A stretch of 46,420 nt of DNA from Rhodobacteraceae bacterium HLUCCA09 (GCA_001314685.1 LJNT01000176.1:1-46420), one strand, 5' to 3'. Counted from the stretch's first letter, positions 32,425 through 40,851 are shown. Translations and numbers: made by a program. Notes: generated by a model not told the origin, from the letters alone.

Positions 32425-34710
32425 ATGAATACCCCCAACACCTATATCGGCGGCCATGTCGAGCGGGTGGAGGATGCGCGCTTCCTCCGCGGCGCGGGCC
32501 GCTACATCGACGACGTCACCCGCGAGGGCCTGCTGCATGCCTGCGTCGTGCGCAGCGCCGTGGCGCATGGCCGCCTGCTGTCGATCGACGCGGAAGAGGC
32601 GCTCGCCATGCCCGGCGTGCACGCCGTGCTCACGGCGGCCGATGTAGCCGGCGAGATCCCGACTATCCCGTTCCGCCGCCCGAACCCCAAGATCGGCCCC
32701 TATGCCCAGCCTGTGATCGCCCGTGACAGGGTGCGCTATTTCGGCGAGCCGGTGGCGCTCGTCGTGGCCGACAGCCCCGAGCTGGCCGAGGACGCCGCCG
32801 AACTCGTGCTGCCCGAGATCGAGCCGCTGCCGGCGGTCGTCACCCGTGCCGCGTCCCTCGCCGCCGATCCGCTCCTGTTCCCCGGCACGACGGAGGATAA
32901 CGTCGCCGCCGTGTTCACCGCGACGAGGGGCGATGCCGAGGCCGCGTTCGCCGCGGCCGCGCTGGTGGTGGGCGACAGCTTCTCGACCCAGCGCCAGACG
33001 GCCCTGCCGCTGGAGACGCGCGGCCTGCTGGCGGAGTGGGACGCGGACGCGCAGCACCTGACGATGCACGGCGCGGCCAAGCTGCCGTTCTTCAACCGCC
33101 GCGCCATGGCCAGGATGATGGACCTGCCCGAGACGTCGGTCGACTATGTCGAGCACGACGTGGGCGGCGGCTTCGGCGCGCGGGGCGAGTTCTACCCCGA
33201 GGACTTTCTCGTGGCGCTGGCCGCCCGCACCACCGGCCGGCCGGTCAAGTGGGTCGAGGACCGGCGCGAGCACTTCGCCGCCATCGCGCATGCGCGCGAG
33301 GCCGAGGCGCAGGTCGAGCTGGCGCTCGACGCCTCGGGCCGCATCCTCGGACTTCGCGGCGAGATGTTCATGAATGTGGGCGCCTATGTCAGGCCCAACG
33401 GGATGACGCCGGTGCGCAACTGCGCGCAATTCATGTCGGGGCCCTACCGTGTGCCGAACATCGCGCTGCAGGCGACGGCCCTTGTCGCGAACAAGACGCC
33501 CGCCGGCACCTTCCGCGGCCCCGGACGCTACGAGGGCTCGTTCTTCATCGAGCGTCTGCTCGACATGGCCGCGGCGCAACTCGGCCTCGACCGGCGGACG
33601 ATCCGCGAGGTCAACCTGCTGACGAATGCCGAGATGCCCCATCCGCTCGCCCAGATCCGGCCCAGCGACGGCTCGCGCGCCGAGACGTCGTGCGACAGCG
33701 GCGAGTATGCCGAGGCGTTCCACCGCTGCCTCCAGGCCTTCGACTGGGAGGAAAAGGTCAGGCTCGACGGCCGGCTGATCGACGGCCGCTATCACGGTAT
33801 CGCCGTGTCGTGCTTCATCGAGGGCGGCGCGTCGGGCCCGGCCGAGACCGCGCGGATGCGCGTGGCCGAGGATGGCGGCGTCGAGGTCTATGTCGGCTCG
33901 TCGGCGATCGGGCAGGGGCTCGAGACGGTGATGGCGCAGATCGCCGCCGACACGCTCGGCCTGCCGATGGAGCGCATCCGCGTCTTCCACGGCTCGACGA
34001 CCTATCTTGCCGAAGGGTGGGGCTCCTATGGGTCGCGCGCCACCGTGATGGGCGGCAACGCCGTGCGCGAGGCGGGCCTCGCCCTGCTCGAGCGGTTCCG
34101 CGCGCTGGCCGCCGGGCGGCTGGGGGTGGGCGAGGGCGAGGTCAGCGTCGTCGGCTTGCAGGCGGTCGGGCCCGACGGCGTCGTGCTCGAGCTTGCCGAC
34201 ATCGCGGCCGAGGGGCTGGCGAGCGAGGCGAAGTTTCTCAACTCCGACGCGACCTACACCAACGGGACCGCGGCGGTGCATGTGGCGGTCGACCCGGAAA
34301 CGGGCCGGGTCGAGGTACTCGACTACGTTGTCTGCGACGAGGTGGGTCGGATCGTGAACGCCCTCACCCTGCACGGGCAGGTCACGGGCGCGGCCGTCCA
34401 GGGCTTCGGCAGCGTGTTCGGCGAGGAACTGCCCTACGGCGACGACGGTGCGCTGCTGGTCGGCACGCTGGCCGACTACCTCGTGCCGCTTGCGACCGAC
34501 TATCCGCGGGTGCGCTGTCTCTCGCTCGAATCCTACCCTTCGCCCACGAATCCCCTCGGTGCCAAGGGGGCAGGGGAGGGCGGCATCATCCCCGTCGGCG
34601 GCGCCGTGGCCAACGCCGTGGCCTCGGCCCTGCGCACGTTCGGCGTGGCGCCGAACCATCTGCCGCTCTCGCCGGCGCGGGTCTGGGCCCTGCTCAACCC
34701 CTCGGAATGA
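32425..34710 (+). CDS. Molybdopterin-binding large subunit, xanthine dehydrogenase family, third copy
   Basis: 761 aa. Hammerhead HVERVEDARFLRGAGRYIDD; cofactor segments DVGGGFGARGEFYPED and loop TPAGTFRGPGRYEGSFFIER; catalytic glutamate in GAKGAGEGG (about E718). The loop and the PGRYEG motif match the orphan large subunit at 9297 and not that at 24390. Not CO dehydrogenase, as AYxCSFR is absent. ATG follows GAGGAG at nine bases. Last gene of the M-S-decarboxylase-L operon from promoter P1. It and the FAD and FeS subunits at 29981 and 30853 form a complete enzyme, with reversed subunit order relative to block 5. Confidence 0.92.
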   Translation: MNTPNTYIGGHVERVEDARFLRGAGRYIDDVTREGLLHACVVRSAVAHGRLLSIDAEEALAMPGVHAVLTAADVAGEIPTIPFRRPNPKIGPYAQPVIARDRVRYFGEPVALVVADSPELAEDAAELVLPEIEPLPAVVTRAASLAADPLLFPGTTEDNVAAVFTATRGDAEAAFAAAALVVGDSFSTQRQTALPLETRGLLAEWDADAQHLTMHGAAKLPFFNRRAMARMMDLPETSVDYVEHDVGGGFGARGEFYPEDFLVALAARTTGRPVKWVEDRREHFAAIAHAREAEAQVELALDASGRILGLRGEMFMNVGAYVRPNGMTPVRNCAQFMSGPYRVPNIALQATALVANKTPAGTFRGPGRYEGSFFIERLLDMAAAQLGLDRRTIREVNLLTNAEMPHPLAQIRPSDGSRAETSCDSGEYAEAFHRCLQAFDWEEKVRLDGRLIDGRYHGIAVSCFIEGGASGPAETARMRVAEDGGVEVYVGSSAIGQGLETVMAQIAADTLGLPMERIRVFHGSTTYLAEGWGSYGSRATVMGGNAVREAGLALLERFRALAAGRLGVGEGEVSVVGLQAVGPDGVVLELADIAAEGLASEAKFLNSDATYTNGTAAVHVAVDPETGRVEVLDYVVCDEVGRIVNALTLHGQVTGAAVQGFGSVFGEELPYGDDGALLVGTLADYLVPLATDYPRVRCLSLESYPSPTNPLGAKGAGEGGIIPVGGAVANAVASALRTFGVAPNHLPLSPARVWALLNPSE

Positions 34711-34831
34711 GCCGGCCGCGCCCCGGCGACAGTCGTGCGCGCTGCGCGCTCCTTCGCCGTGTCGGATACCGGACGCATGCACAGGTTGACGCAGGATTAG
34801 GCAGCCAGTCTCGCCGGGCAGTTTTTTGGCG

Positions 34832-34851
34832 CTGTCTTGTTTGTGAGACAG
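34832..34851. promoter_or_regulatory. Inverted repeat CTGTCT-N8-AGACAG upstream of promoter P2
   Basis: Perfect 6-bp inverted repeat with 8-base spacer, ending nine bases before the TTGACG -35 box at 34860. TTTTTTGG lies just before it (34822-34829). Upstream position suits an activator site, or a weak hairpin after the large-subunit gene. Confidence 0.4.
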
Positions 34852-34859
34852 ACTCGCCC

Positions 34860-34900
34860 TTGACGAATAAAAATTGGACGTGCTTAACTTTTTGAAACAG
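34860..34900 (+). promoter_or_regulatory. Promoter P2, near-copy of P1
   Basis: TTGACG (34860-34865), 17-base spacer, CTTAAC (34883-34888), then TTTTTGAAAC (34889-34898) and CAG. Same layout as P1 at 29830. It lies 49 bases before the UbiD start and should drive UbiD-TctA-TctB-TctC. Confidence 0.6.
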
Positions 34901-34948
34901 CCGCGGGGCAGCTCCCGTGGCGCGACAAGCCGACAGGGAGAGCACGCG

Positions 34949-36397
34949 GTGGAACAGAGCACGCCGAGCCGTCAGGATCTGAGAACCTGGGTGGCGACGA
35001 TGGAGGAGGCGGGCGAGTTGCTCCGCGTCTCCGGCGCCGACCGGGAGAACGAGATCGGCGGCATCGTCGACATCTACCAGCGGCGGATCGGCGGGCCGGC
35101 GCTGCTGTTCGACCAGGTGCCGGGCTACGACCCCGACTACAAGGTGCTCGCCAACCTGTTCATGTCGGTCAAGCGCATCGCGCTGACCTTCGGCCTGCCC
35201 GAGAGCACGCGCGAGGTCGATCTCGTGGGGTTCTGGCGCGATGCGTTCCGCAATCCGCCCACGATCCCGCCCGTCGAGGTCGAAACCGGCCCGGTCCTCG
35301 ACAATGTCGAGACGGGCGACGAGATCGACATGCTCAAGATCCCCACGCCGCGATGGCACGAGGGCGATGGCGGCTACTACATGGGCACTGCCGTCATGGT
35401 CATCATGAAGGATCCCGACAGCGGCTGGATCAACTACGGCGCCTATCGCGTGCAGGTCCACGACAGGAAGCTCGCCACGGTGATGGCCTCGAAGGGCAAG
35501 CACGGCGACCAGCTGATGCGGAAATACTTCGAGCGGGGCGAGCCGTGCCCCATCGCGGTGGTCGTGGGCGTGCATCCGGCGATCTTCTCTGTGGCCGGGC
35601 TGGAAGTGCCCTACGGCAAGAACGAATACGACCTCGCCGGCGGTCTGATCGGCGAGGGGGTGCGCGTGATCCGCGCGCCCAAGACCGGGCTGCCGATCCC
35701 CGCCGAGGCGGAAATCGCGTTCGAGGGGTTTATCCATCCCGATGACCGGATCGACGAGGGCCCGCTCGGCGAGTGGACGGGCTATTACTCGGGCGGCGTC
35801 GAGCAGCACCCCGCGATCCGCGTGGAAACCTTCATGCACCGCGACACCCCGGTGTTGACGGGCTGCATCCCCGCCGTCCCGCCCAACGACGACACGTTCT
35901 ATCGCGGCACCTACCGCGCCGGCGCCGTCTGGCACGAGATGGAGGCGGCCGGCGTGCCCGAGGTCAGGGGCGTGTGGGCCCACCCGGCGGGCGGCAGCCG
36001 GATGTGGCTGACCGTCTCGATCAAGCAGCAATACGCGGGCCACGCCAAGCAGGCCGGCCTCGTCGCCTCGCAGTGCCATGCGGGCGCCTATGCCAACCGC
36101 GTGGTGATCGTCGTCGACGAGGATATCGACCCCGCCGACATCGACCAGGTGATCTGGGCGATCTGCACGCGGTCGGATCCTGGCGAGGATCTCGACGTGC
36201 TGCGCAATTGCTGGAGCACCAAGCTCGACCCGCGCGCCTACCCGGCCGGCGCGGGCATGGTGAATTCGCGGATGATCCTGCAGGCGGTCAAGCCCTGGAG
36301 CCGGATGGCCGACTGGCCGGCCATCGTGCGCTCGAGCAAGCAGCTCGACGGCCATGTGCGCGGGAAGTTCGCAAAGTATCTTCCGGCGGATTTCTGA
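34949..36397 (+). CDS. UbiD-family prenyl-FMN-dependent decarboxylase
   Basis: 482 aa. Decarboxylates (or carboxylates) aromatic, heteroaromatic or unsaturated acids with prenylated FMN. UbiD features: NYGAYRVQVHDRK with the active-site Arg, EVPYGKNEYDLAGGL, the acidic AEIAFEG motif (Glu at about 255 and 259) and EGPLGEWTGYYSGG. The GTG at 34949 was chosen because GGGAGAG precedes it and because the longer frame from 34874 overlaps the -10 region of P2. It is followed after 165 bases by TTT transporter genes, so import of a polycarboxylate and decarboxylation may be linked. The UbiX at 16677 is the candidate cofactor source. Confidence 0.9.
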   Translation: MEQSTPSRQDLRTWVATMEEAGELLRVSGADRENEIGGIVDIYQRRIGGPALLFDQVPGYDPDYKVLANLFMSVKRIALTFGLPESTREVDLVGFWRDAFRNPPTIPPVEVETGPVLDNVETGDEIDMLKIPTPRWHEGDGGYYMGTAVMVIMKDPDSGWINYGAYRVQVHDRKLATVMASKGKHGDQLMRKYFERGEPCPIAVVVGVHPAIFSVAGLEVPYGKNEYDLAGGLIGEGVRVIRAPKTGLPIPAEAEIAFEGFIHPDDRIDEGPLGEWTGYYSGGVEQHPAIRVETFMHRDTPVLTGCIPAVPPNDDTFYRGTYRAGAVWHEMEAAGVPEVRGVWAHPAGGSRMWLTVSIKQQYAGHAKQAGLVASQCHAGAYANRVVIVVDEDIDPADIDQVIWAICTRSDPGEDLDVLRNCWSTKLDPRAYPAGAGMVNSRMILQAVKPWSRMADWPAIVRSSKQLDGHVRGKFAKYLPADF

Positions 36398-36562
36398 GTG
36401 CCGATGTCGCCGGGAGAGCGCGCCTGCCGCCGGGCCTGGGGCTCATGACCTTTCGGGCGCCGAGCGACGGGTCGGCACGGAACCACCCGTCGGTGGCTCC
36501 GCCGCGCATCGCGCAGTGCCCCGGCCGGCCGAAGACGACACGCTCGGCGGGGGGGCTCGCGC

Positions 36563-38065
36563 ATGTTTGAAGCGTCCCTTGCCGGCCTGACCGCGATCCT
36601 TGATCCCGGCACCCTCCTCGTCATCGTGTTCGGCGTGATGATCGGGCTGATGTTCGGCGTCGTGCCGGGGCTGGGCGGCACCGTTCTGCTCGCCGTGCTC
36701 ATCCCGTTCATCTACCCGATGGACGCGCACATGGCCTTGGCCTTCCTGCTGGCGTCGAACGCGGCGGTCGTGTTCGGCGGCTCGATCACGGCGATCCTGT
36801 TCAACGTGCCGGGCACGGCGCAGAACATCGCGACCTGCTTCGACGGCTACCCGATGACGCAGAAGGGCCAGTCGGCGCGTGCGCTCGGCATCTCGGCCAC
36901 GGCCTCGCTCATCGGCGGGTTGTTCGGCGTGCTGGTCCTGACCGCGCTCATTCCGCTGGTCCGGCCGATCCTGATCTATTTCGGCCCGGCAGAACTGTTC
37001 GCGCTGACGATCTTCGGCCTCGTCATCATCGCGTTCCTCGGCGAGGGCTCGATCGTCAAGGGGGTGATCGCCGGCGGCTTCGGCCTGCTTCTGTCGTTCA
37101 TAGGCTCGGACCCGATCACCGGGATCAGCCGTTTCAACCTCGATCAGACGTGGCTGCTCGACGGCCTCGACTTCGTGGCGGTCGTCATCGGCGTCTTCGC
37201 GATCTCGCAGGTGATCGAGCTCTACGTCAACAAGGGTTCGATCGTGCAGGAATTCGGTGCGGTCGACCGCGGACGGTCGAGCGTCTGGGAGGGGGTGCGC
37301 GATGTCCTCAGCCGCCCCGTCATCACGCTTCGCAGCAGCGCGCTCGGCGCCTTCATCGGCATCATTCCCGGCGTCGGCGGTACCGTCGCCAACATCCTCG
37401 CCTACGGCCAGGCGATGCAGATGTCGAAAGATCGCAGCGACTTCGGCAAGGGCGCTGTCGACGGCGTGCTCGGCCCAGAAGCCTCGAACAACGCCACCGA
37501 CGGCGGCTCGCTCTTGCCGACGCTGGCCTTCGGCATTCCCGGCGGCGAGGCGACCGCGATCCTGCTCGGCGCCTTCATCCTCAAGGGGATCGACACCGGC
37601 CCCTCGATGCTGACCGAGAATCTCGACATCGTCTTCGTGCTGGTCTGGGCGATCGCCATCGCCAATGTCATCGCCTCGCTCGTCGGCCTGCAATTCGCGC
37701 TCCGCATGGTGCGCTTCACCTTCCTGCGGGGCGAGATCATCGGGCCGTTCATCCTGACCGTCGGCGTTGTCGGCGCCTTCGCGGCCGAGGGCCACTTCTC
37801 GGCGGTCTGGGTGGCGCTCGCTTTCGGCGTGCTCGGCTACTTCATGAAGAAGTACGGGTTCCCCAAGGCGCCGCTGGTGATCGGCCTCGTGCTCGGCATC
37901 ATCACCGAGCGGTATCTCCAGATCTCGCTGCGCACCTACGGCGACGCGTTCTTCCTGTTCGACCGTCCGCTCGCGCTGGTCCTGATGATCGTGGCGCTCA
38001 GCGTGCTGGTCTACCCGTTCGCGACGAAGATCTTCGGCGCAAGGCAAGCGGGTGCGGCGAAATGA
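36563..38065 (+). CDS. tctA: TctA, large permease of a tripartite tricarboxylate transporter
   Basis: 500 aa, about twelve membrane helices. TctA repeats VVPGLGGTVLLAVLIPF and IIPGVGGTVANILAYGQAM, plus PEASNNATDGGSLLPTLAFG and FGIPGGEATAILLGAFIL, are all present. Cation-driven uptake of a carboxylate with TctB and TctC. The start ATG is preceded by a G-rich stretch (GGCGGGGGGGC). The stop overlaps the TctB start by four bases. It follows the UbiD gene on the P2 transcript. Unlike the copy at 13816 it is not fused to TctB. Confidence 0.94.
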   Translation: MFEASLAGLTAILDPGTLLVIVFGVMIGLMFGVVPGLGGTVLLAVLIPFIYPMDAHMALAFLLASNAAVVFGGSITAILFNVPGTAQNIATCFDGYPMTQKGQSARALGISATASLIGGLFGVLVLTALIPLVRPILIYFGPAELFALTIFGLVIIAFLGEGSIVKGVIAGGFGLLLSFIGSDPITGISRFNLDQTWLLDGLDFVAVVIGVFAISQVIELYVNKGSIVQEFGAVDRGRSSVWEGVRDVLSRPVITLRSSALGAFIGIIPGVGGTVANILAYGQAMQMSKDRSDFGKGAVDGVLGPEASNNATDGGSLLPTLAFGIPGGEATAILLGAFILKGIDTGPSMLTENLDIVFVLVWAIAIANVIASLVGLQFALRMVRFTFLRGEIIGPFILTVGVVGAFAAEGHFSAVWVALAFGVLGYFMKKYGFPKAPLVIGLVLGIITERYLQISLRTYGDAFFLFDRPLALVLMIVALSVLVYPFATKIFGARQAGAAK

Positions 38066-38565
38066 AGAACAAGGGCCTGCTGATCTTCGAGTGCTTCCTG
38101 CTGGCCGTGGCGATCTTCTTCGTCGTCGAGGCCCTCGGCTACAACAAGCGGGCACGCCTCGTGCCGATCCTGGTGGGCGTGCCCACCGCGCTGCTGATCG
38201 CCTTCCAGATCGCGATCGACCATGTGCCGGGCTTCGAGCGGTTCGCCCCGGCGCAGGTCAAGCCCGGCTTCGTCGACCGCGACAAGCTCGGCAAGAAGAG
38301 CGCGGCAGTGCTGCCCGAAAACGAGGTCCGCCGGCGCGAGCTGACCGCGCTCGGCTGGGTGCTGGGCCTGGGCATCGCGCTGACGCTCTTCGGCTTCTAC
38401 ATCGTCTTGCCGCTGTTCCTCATCGGTTTCCTGCGCTTCCTCGCCGGGCTCGACTGGACGAGGGCACTGCTCAGCACGGCGGTCGCAATCGGCATCCTCT
38501 ACGGAGCATTCGTCTGGTTCCTGCGCGTCGACCTGTATCCGGGCCTGTTCCCGCTGATCGGCTAG
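38062..38565 (+). CDS. tctB: TctB, small permease of the same transporter
   Basis: 167 aa with four membrane helices in two pairs: LLIFECFLLAVAIFFVVEAL and LVPILVGVPTALLIAFQIAI, then ALGWVLGLGIALTLFGFYIV and ALLSTAVAIGILYGAFVWFL, separated by a charged cytoplasmic loop. This is the usual TctB layout. Start coupled to the TctA stop by ATGA. The receptor gene follows after 47 bases. It supports the TctA protein at 36563 and the receptor at 38613. Confidence 0.9.
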   Translation: MKNKGLLIFECFLLAVAIFFVVEALGYNKRARLVPILVGVPTALLIAFQIAIDHVPGFERFAPAQVKPGFVDRDKLGKKSAAVLPENEVRRRELTALGWVLGLGIALTLFGFYIVLPLFLIGFLRFLAGLDWTRALLSTAVAIGILYGAFVWFLRVDLYPGLFPLIG

Positions 38566-38612
38566 CCCGCAGGCAAGAATCTACCAACAGGAAGCTAAGA
38601 AAGGGGACTAAG

Positions 38613-39647
38613 ATGCGAGACTTCACAGGGTTCATCCGCTCGGCACGGGCCTCGGCCGTGGCCGCGGCAACGGTCGCCATGGCCTGGGGCATGGGGCCGG
38701 CCGCCGCCCAGGACACGTTCTACGAGGGCGAGACGGTCGAGCTGTTCGTGCCGCACGGCGCCGGCGGCGGCTTCGACACCTATGCGCGCACCTCGGCCCG
38801 TTACCTCGAGGAATATCTGGGGGCCACCGTCGTGGTGAAGAACGTCACCGGCGCCGGCGGAAATATCGGGCGCAACCAGCTCTACCGGGCGGAGCCCGAC
38901 GGACTGAGCATCGGCTTCACCAGCTTTCCCTCGATGATCTTCAGCCAGCTGTCGGGCGCCGACGGCATCCAGTACGATGTCAACGAATGGGAGATCCTCG
39001 GCCGTGTCGTGGCCGAGTCCGAGGTGATGTCGGTGCCCGCCGCCGCGAAGTACCAGAGCCTCGAAGAGCTGCGCAACGCCGACGGGCCGGTGCGCATTCC
39101 GCTGTCGGGCGTGGGCGACGACACCTTCTTCAAGGTGATGATCGTGGCGCGCGGCCTCGGCATCGACGTGGTGCCGGTCACCGGCTACGACGGCGCGAGC
39201 GAGGCGTTCGCCGCCGGTTTGCGCGGCGACGGCGAGATCCTGTCAAGCTCGATCGGCTCGTCGCTGCAACTGATCGAGGCGGGCGAGATCAAGCCGATCC
39301 TCCAGATGGCGCTGGTGCCCGACACGACGCTCGAGGGCGTGCCGCTCGCGTCGGAGGTGATCGAGGACGAGATGGTGGCCTCCTTCGTGCGCTCCATCGC
39401 CGGCATCTCCGCGCTCGACCGGTCGTTCTTCGCGCCGCCGGGCGTGCCCGAGGAGCGGCTGGAGACGCTGCGCGCCGCCGTGGCGGCTACGATGGAAGAC
39501 CCTGACTTCCTCGCCGAGATGGAGCAGCTCGGCCGCGCGATCGACTTCATGCCGGCCGACGAGGCGACCGTCGTCCTGGAAGAGGCGATGGCGAACGCGG
39601 ATGCGCTGGTGCCTCTGCTCGATGAGGCGCTGCAAGCCGCCCAGTAA
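38613..39647 (+). CDS. tctC: TctC-type periplasmic receptor
   Basis: 344 aa with a signal peptide to about residue 32 (AAATVAMAWGMGPAAAQD). The Bug/TctC fold is visible as LFVPHGAGGGFDTYARTSAR, NVTGAGGNIGRNQLYRAEPD and FFAPPGVPEERLETLRAAV. The ATG follows AAGGGGAC at a good distance. It is the last gene of the UbiD-TctA-TctB-TctC unit. It resembles the receptor at 12645 (PHGAGGG versus YGPGGG) and is more distant from the one at 39814. The ligand is unknown; the UbiD gene in the same operon suggests an aromatic or unsaturated acid. Confidence 0.92.
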   Translation: MRDFTGFIRSARASAVAAATVAMAWGMGPAAAQDTFYEGETVELFVPHGAGGGFDTYARTSARYLEEYLGATVVVKNVTGAGGNIGRNQLYRAEPDGLSIGFTSFPSMIFSQLSGADGIQYDVNEWEILGRVVAESEVMSVPAAAKYQSLEELRNADGPVRIPLSGVGDDTFFKVMIVARGLGIDVVPVTGYDGASEAFAAGLRGDGEILSSSIGSSLQLIEAGEIKPILQMALVPDTTLEGVPLASEVIEDEMVASFVRSIAGISALDRSFFAPPGVPEERLETLRAAVAATMEDPDFLAEMEQLGRAIDFMPADEATVVLEEAMANADALVPLLDEALQAAQ

Positions 39648-39666
39648 GGCTGCCGCGGCGGCCGCC

Positions 39667-39685
39667 CCCGGCCCTCGGGCCCGGG
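39667..39685 (+). terminator. GC hairpin after the TctC gene of block 7
   Basis: CCCGG-CC pairs with GG-(C bulge)-CCGGG around a four-base loop, 19 bases after the receptor stop. No T-run. It separates two TTT operons, so a terminator or mRNA 3'-protecting structure is plausible. Weak evidence. Confidence 0.35.
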
Positions 39686-39813
39686 TGTGCCGCCCGGCGG
39701 TGCGGCGGGTGGCGCCCGCGCACAAACGGCATCCCCCGAGAAGGGCTGCCTACGGGTCTGGCCCGGCACGCGGACCGGCCCGACGGAATCGACAGGAGAG
39801 AAGGAGTGGAACC

Positions 39814-40803
39814 GTGGATATCAGACTCGACAGCTTGAAGACGAGCGTGACAGGGGGGGTGGCAGGCCTGACGCTGGCGCTCGGCGTCGCGGCCGGAACG
39901 GCCGGCGCCGCCGACTTCCCCGAGGCGGGCTCGACGATCACCATCGTCATCCCCAACTCGCCCGGCGGCAGCACCGACACCACCGCGCGGCTCTTTGCCG
40001 ACGCGCTGTCCAAGGCTCTGCCGAACGAGCCCAACGTGGTCGTCCAGAACCGGACAGGCGGCAACGGGATGATCGCGCTGAACGACGTCATGCGGGCCGA
40101 TCCCGACGGCTACACGCTGGGCATCCTCGAGGCGACGACCGTGGTGCTGCCCCCCGTTCTCGAGGGGCGTGACTACGATCCGCTCGAGATCGAGTGGATC
40201 GCCCAGATCAACAACCCCCTCTACCTCGCCGTGGCGTCGAAGGCGTCGGGCCTCACCTCGATCGACCAGATGGCCGGCACCGGCGAGACCTTCGTGCAGG
40301 CCTCGACCGGCGGGCGCCTCGACGGCTCGACGCTGGGCGCCCGGATGACGGGAATGGCCATGGGCTTCGGCGTCAACCCGATCCCGCACGACGGGGCTTC
40401 GGAGGCGTTGCTGGCGGTCATCCGCGGCGATGTCGACTGGATGCAGGGCACCTTCCCCACGATCTATGCCCAGATCGACGACGTCGTGCCGCTCTTCACC
40501 TATACCAGCGAGCGCATCCCCAACCTGCCCGACGTGCCTTCGGTCGCCGAACTCGGCCACGCGGACCTGCTGAAGCTGAACGGGCTGCAACTGGTGCTGG
40601 GCACAACGCCGGGCACGCCCGACGAGGTGATGGCGGTCCTGAACGCCGCGTCCGAGGCCGCCTTCATGGACGAGTCCTTCCGGGAGGGCATGGTCGAGGC
40701 GAACCAGAACGCCGAATGGCTCGACGCCAGCGAGACGCGCGAACTGATCCAGGCCAAGATCGACCTGTTCGGCGCCGCCCGCGACGAACTCCTCAAGGAG
40801 TGA
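39814..40803 (+). CDS. tctC: TctC-type receptor of the tricarballylate/citrate-type operon
   Basis: 329 aa with a signal peptide to about residue 32 (LTLALGVAAGTAGAAD). Features: IVIPNSPGGSTDTTARLFAD, NRTGGNGMIALNDVMRADPD and the C-terminal GTTPGTPDEVMAVLNAASEA. It binds a carboxylic acid for the TctA and TctB proteins encoded next. A GTG start at 39814 follows AGGAG at eight bases; another GTG at 39806 is out of frame. First gene of block 8, and gene order here (C-A-B) differs from block 7 (A-B-C). Tricarballylate is the likely ligand because the operon ends in tcuAB. Confidence 0.9.
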   Translation: MDIRLDSLKTSVTGGVAGLTLALGVAAGTAGAADFPEAGSTITIVIPNSPGGSTDTTARLFADALSKALPNEPNVVVQNRTGGNGMIALNDVMRADPDGYTLGILEATTVVLPPVLEGRDYDPLEIEWIAQINNPLYLAVASKASGLTSIDQMAGTGETFVQASTGGRLDGSTLGARMTGMAMGFGVNPIPHDGASEALLAVIRGDVDWMQGTFPTIYAQIDDVVPLFTYTSERIPNLPDVPSVAELGHADLLKLNGLQLVLGTTPGTPDEVMAVLNAASEAAFMDESFREGMVEANQNAEWLDASETRELIQAKIDLFGAARDELLKE

Positions 40804-40813
40804 CATGACGATC

Positions 40814-40851
40814 TGCCGGGCGGCGGCGCCCTTCTTCCATGCCGCCCGGCA
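40814..40851 (+). other. Perfect 11-bp hairpin between tctC and tctA
   Basis: TGCCGGGCGGC (40814-40824) and GCCGCCCGGCA (40841-40851), 16-base loop, ten bases after the receptor stop. No T-run. The strongest of the receptor-associated hairpins; probably stabilises or partly terminates the transcript so receptor is made in excess over permease. Confidence 0.6.

Noticed and set aside
24390-34710. Aerobic CO dehydrogenase (CoxMSL) as the identity of the molybdenum enzymes
   Set aside because: The AYxCSFR active-site loop of CO dehydrogenase is missing in all three large subunits, and gene orders differ from cox operons.
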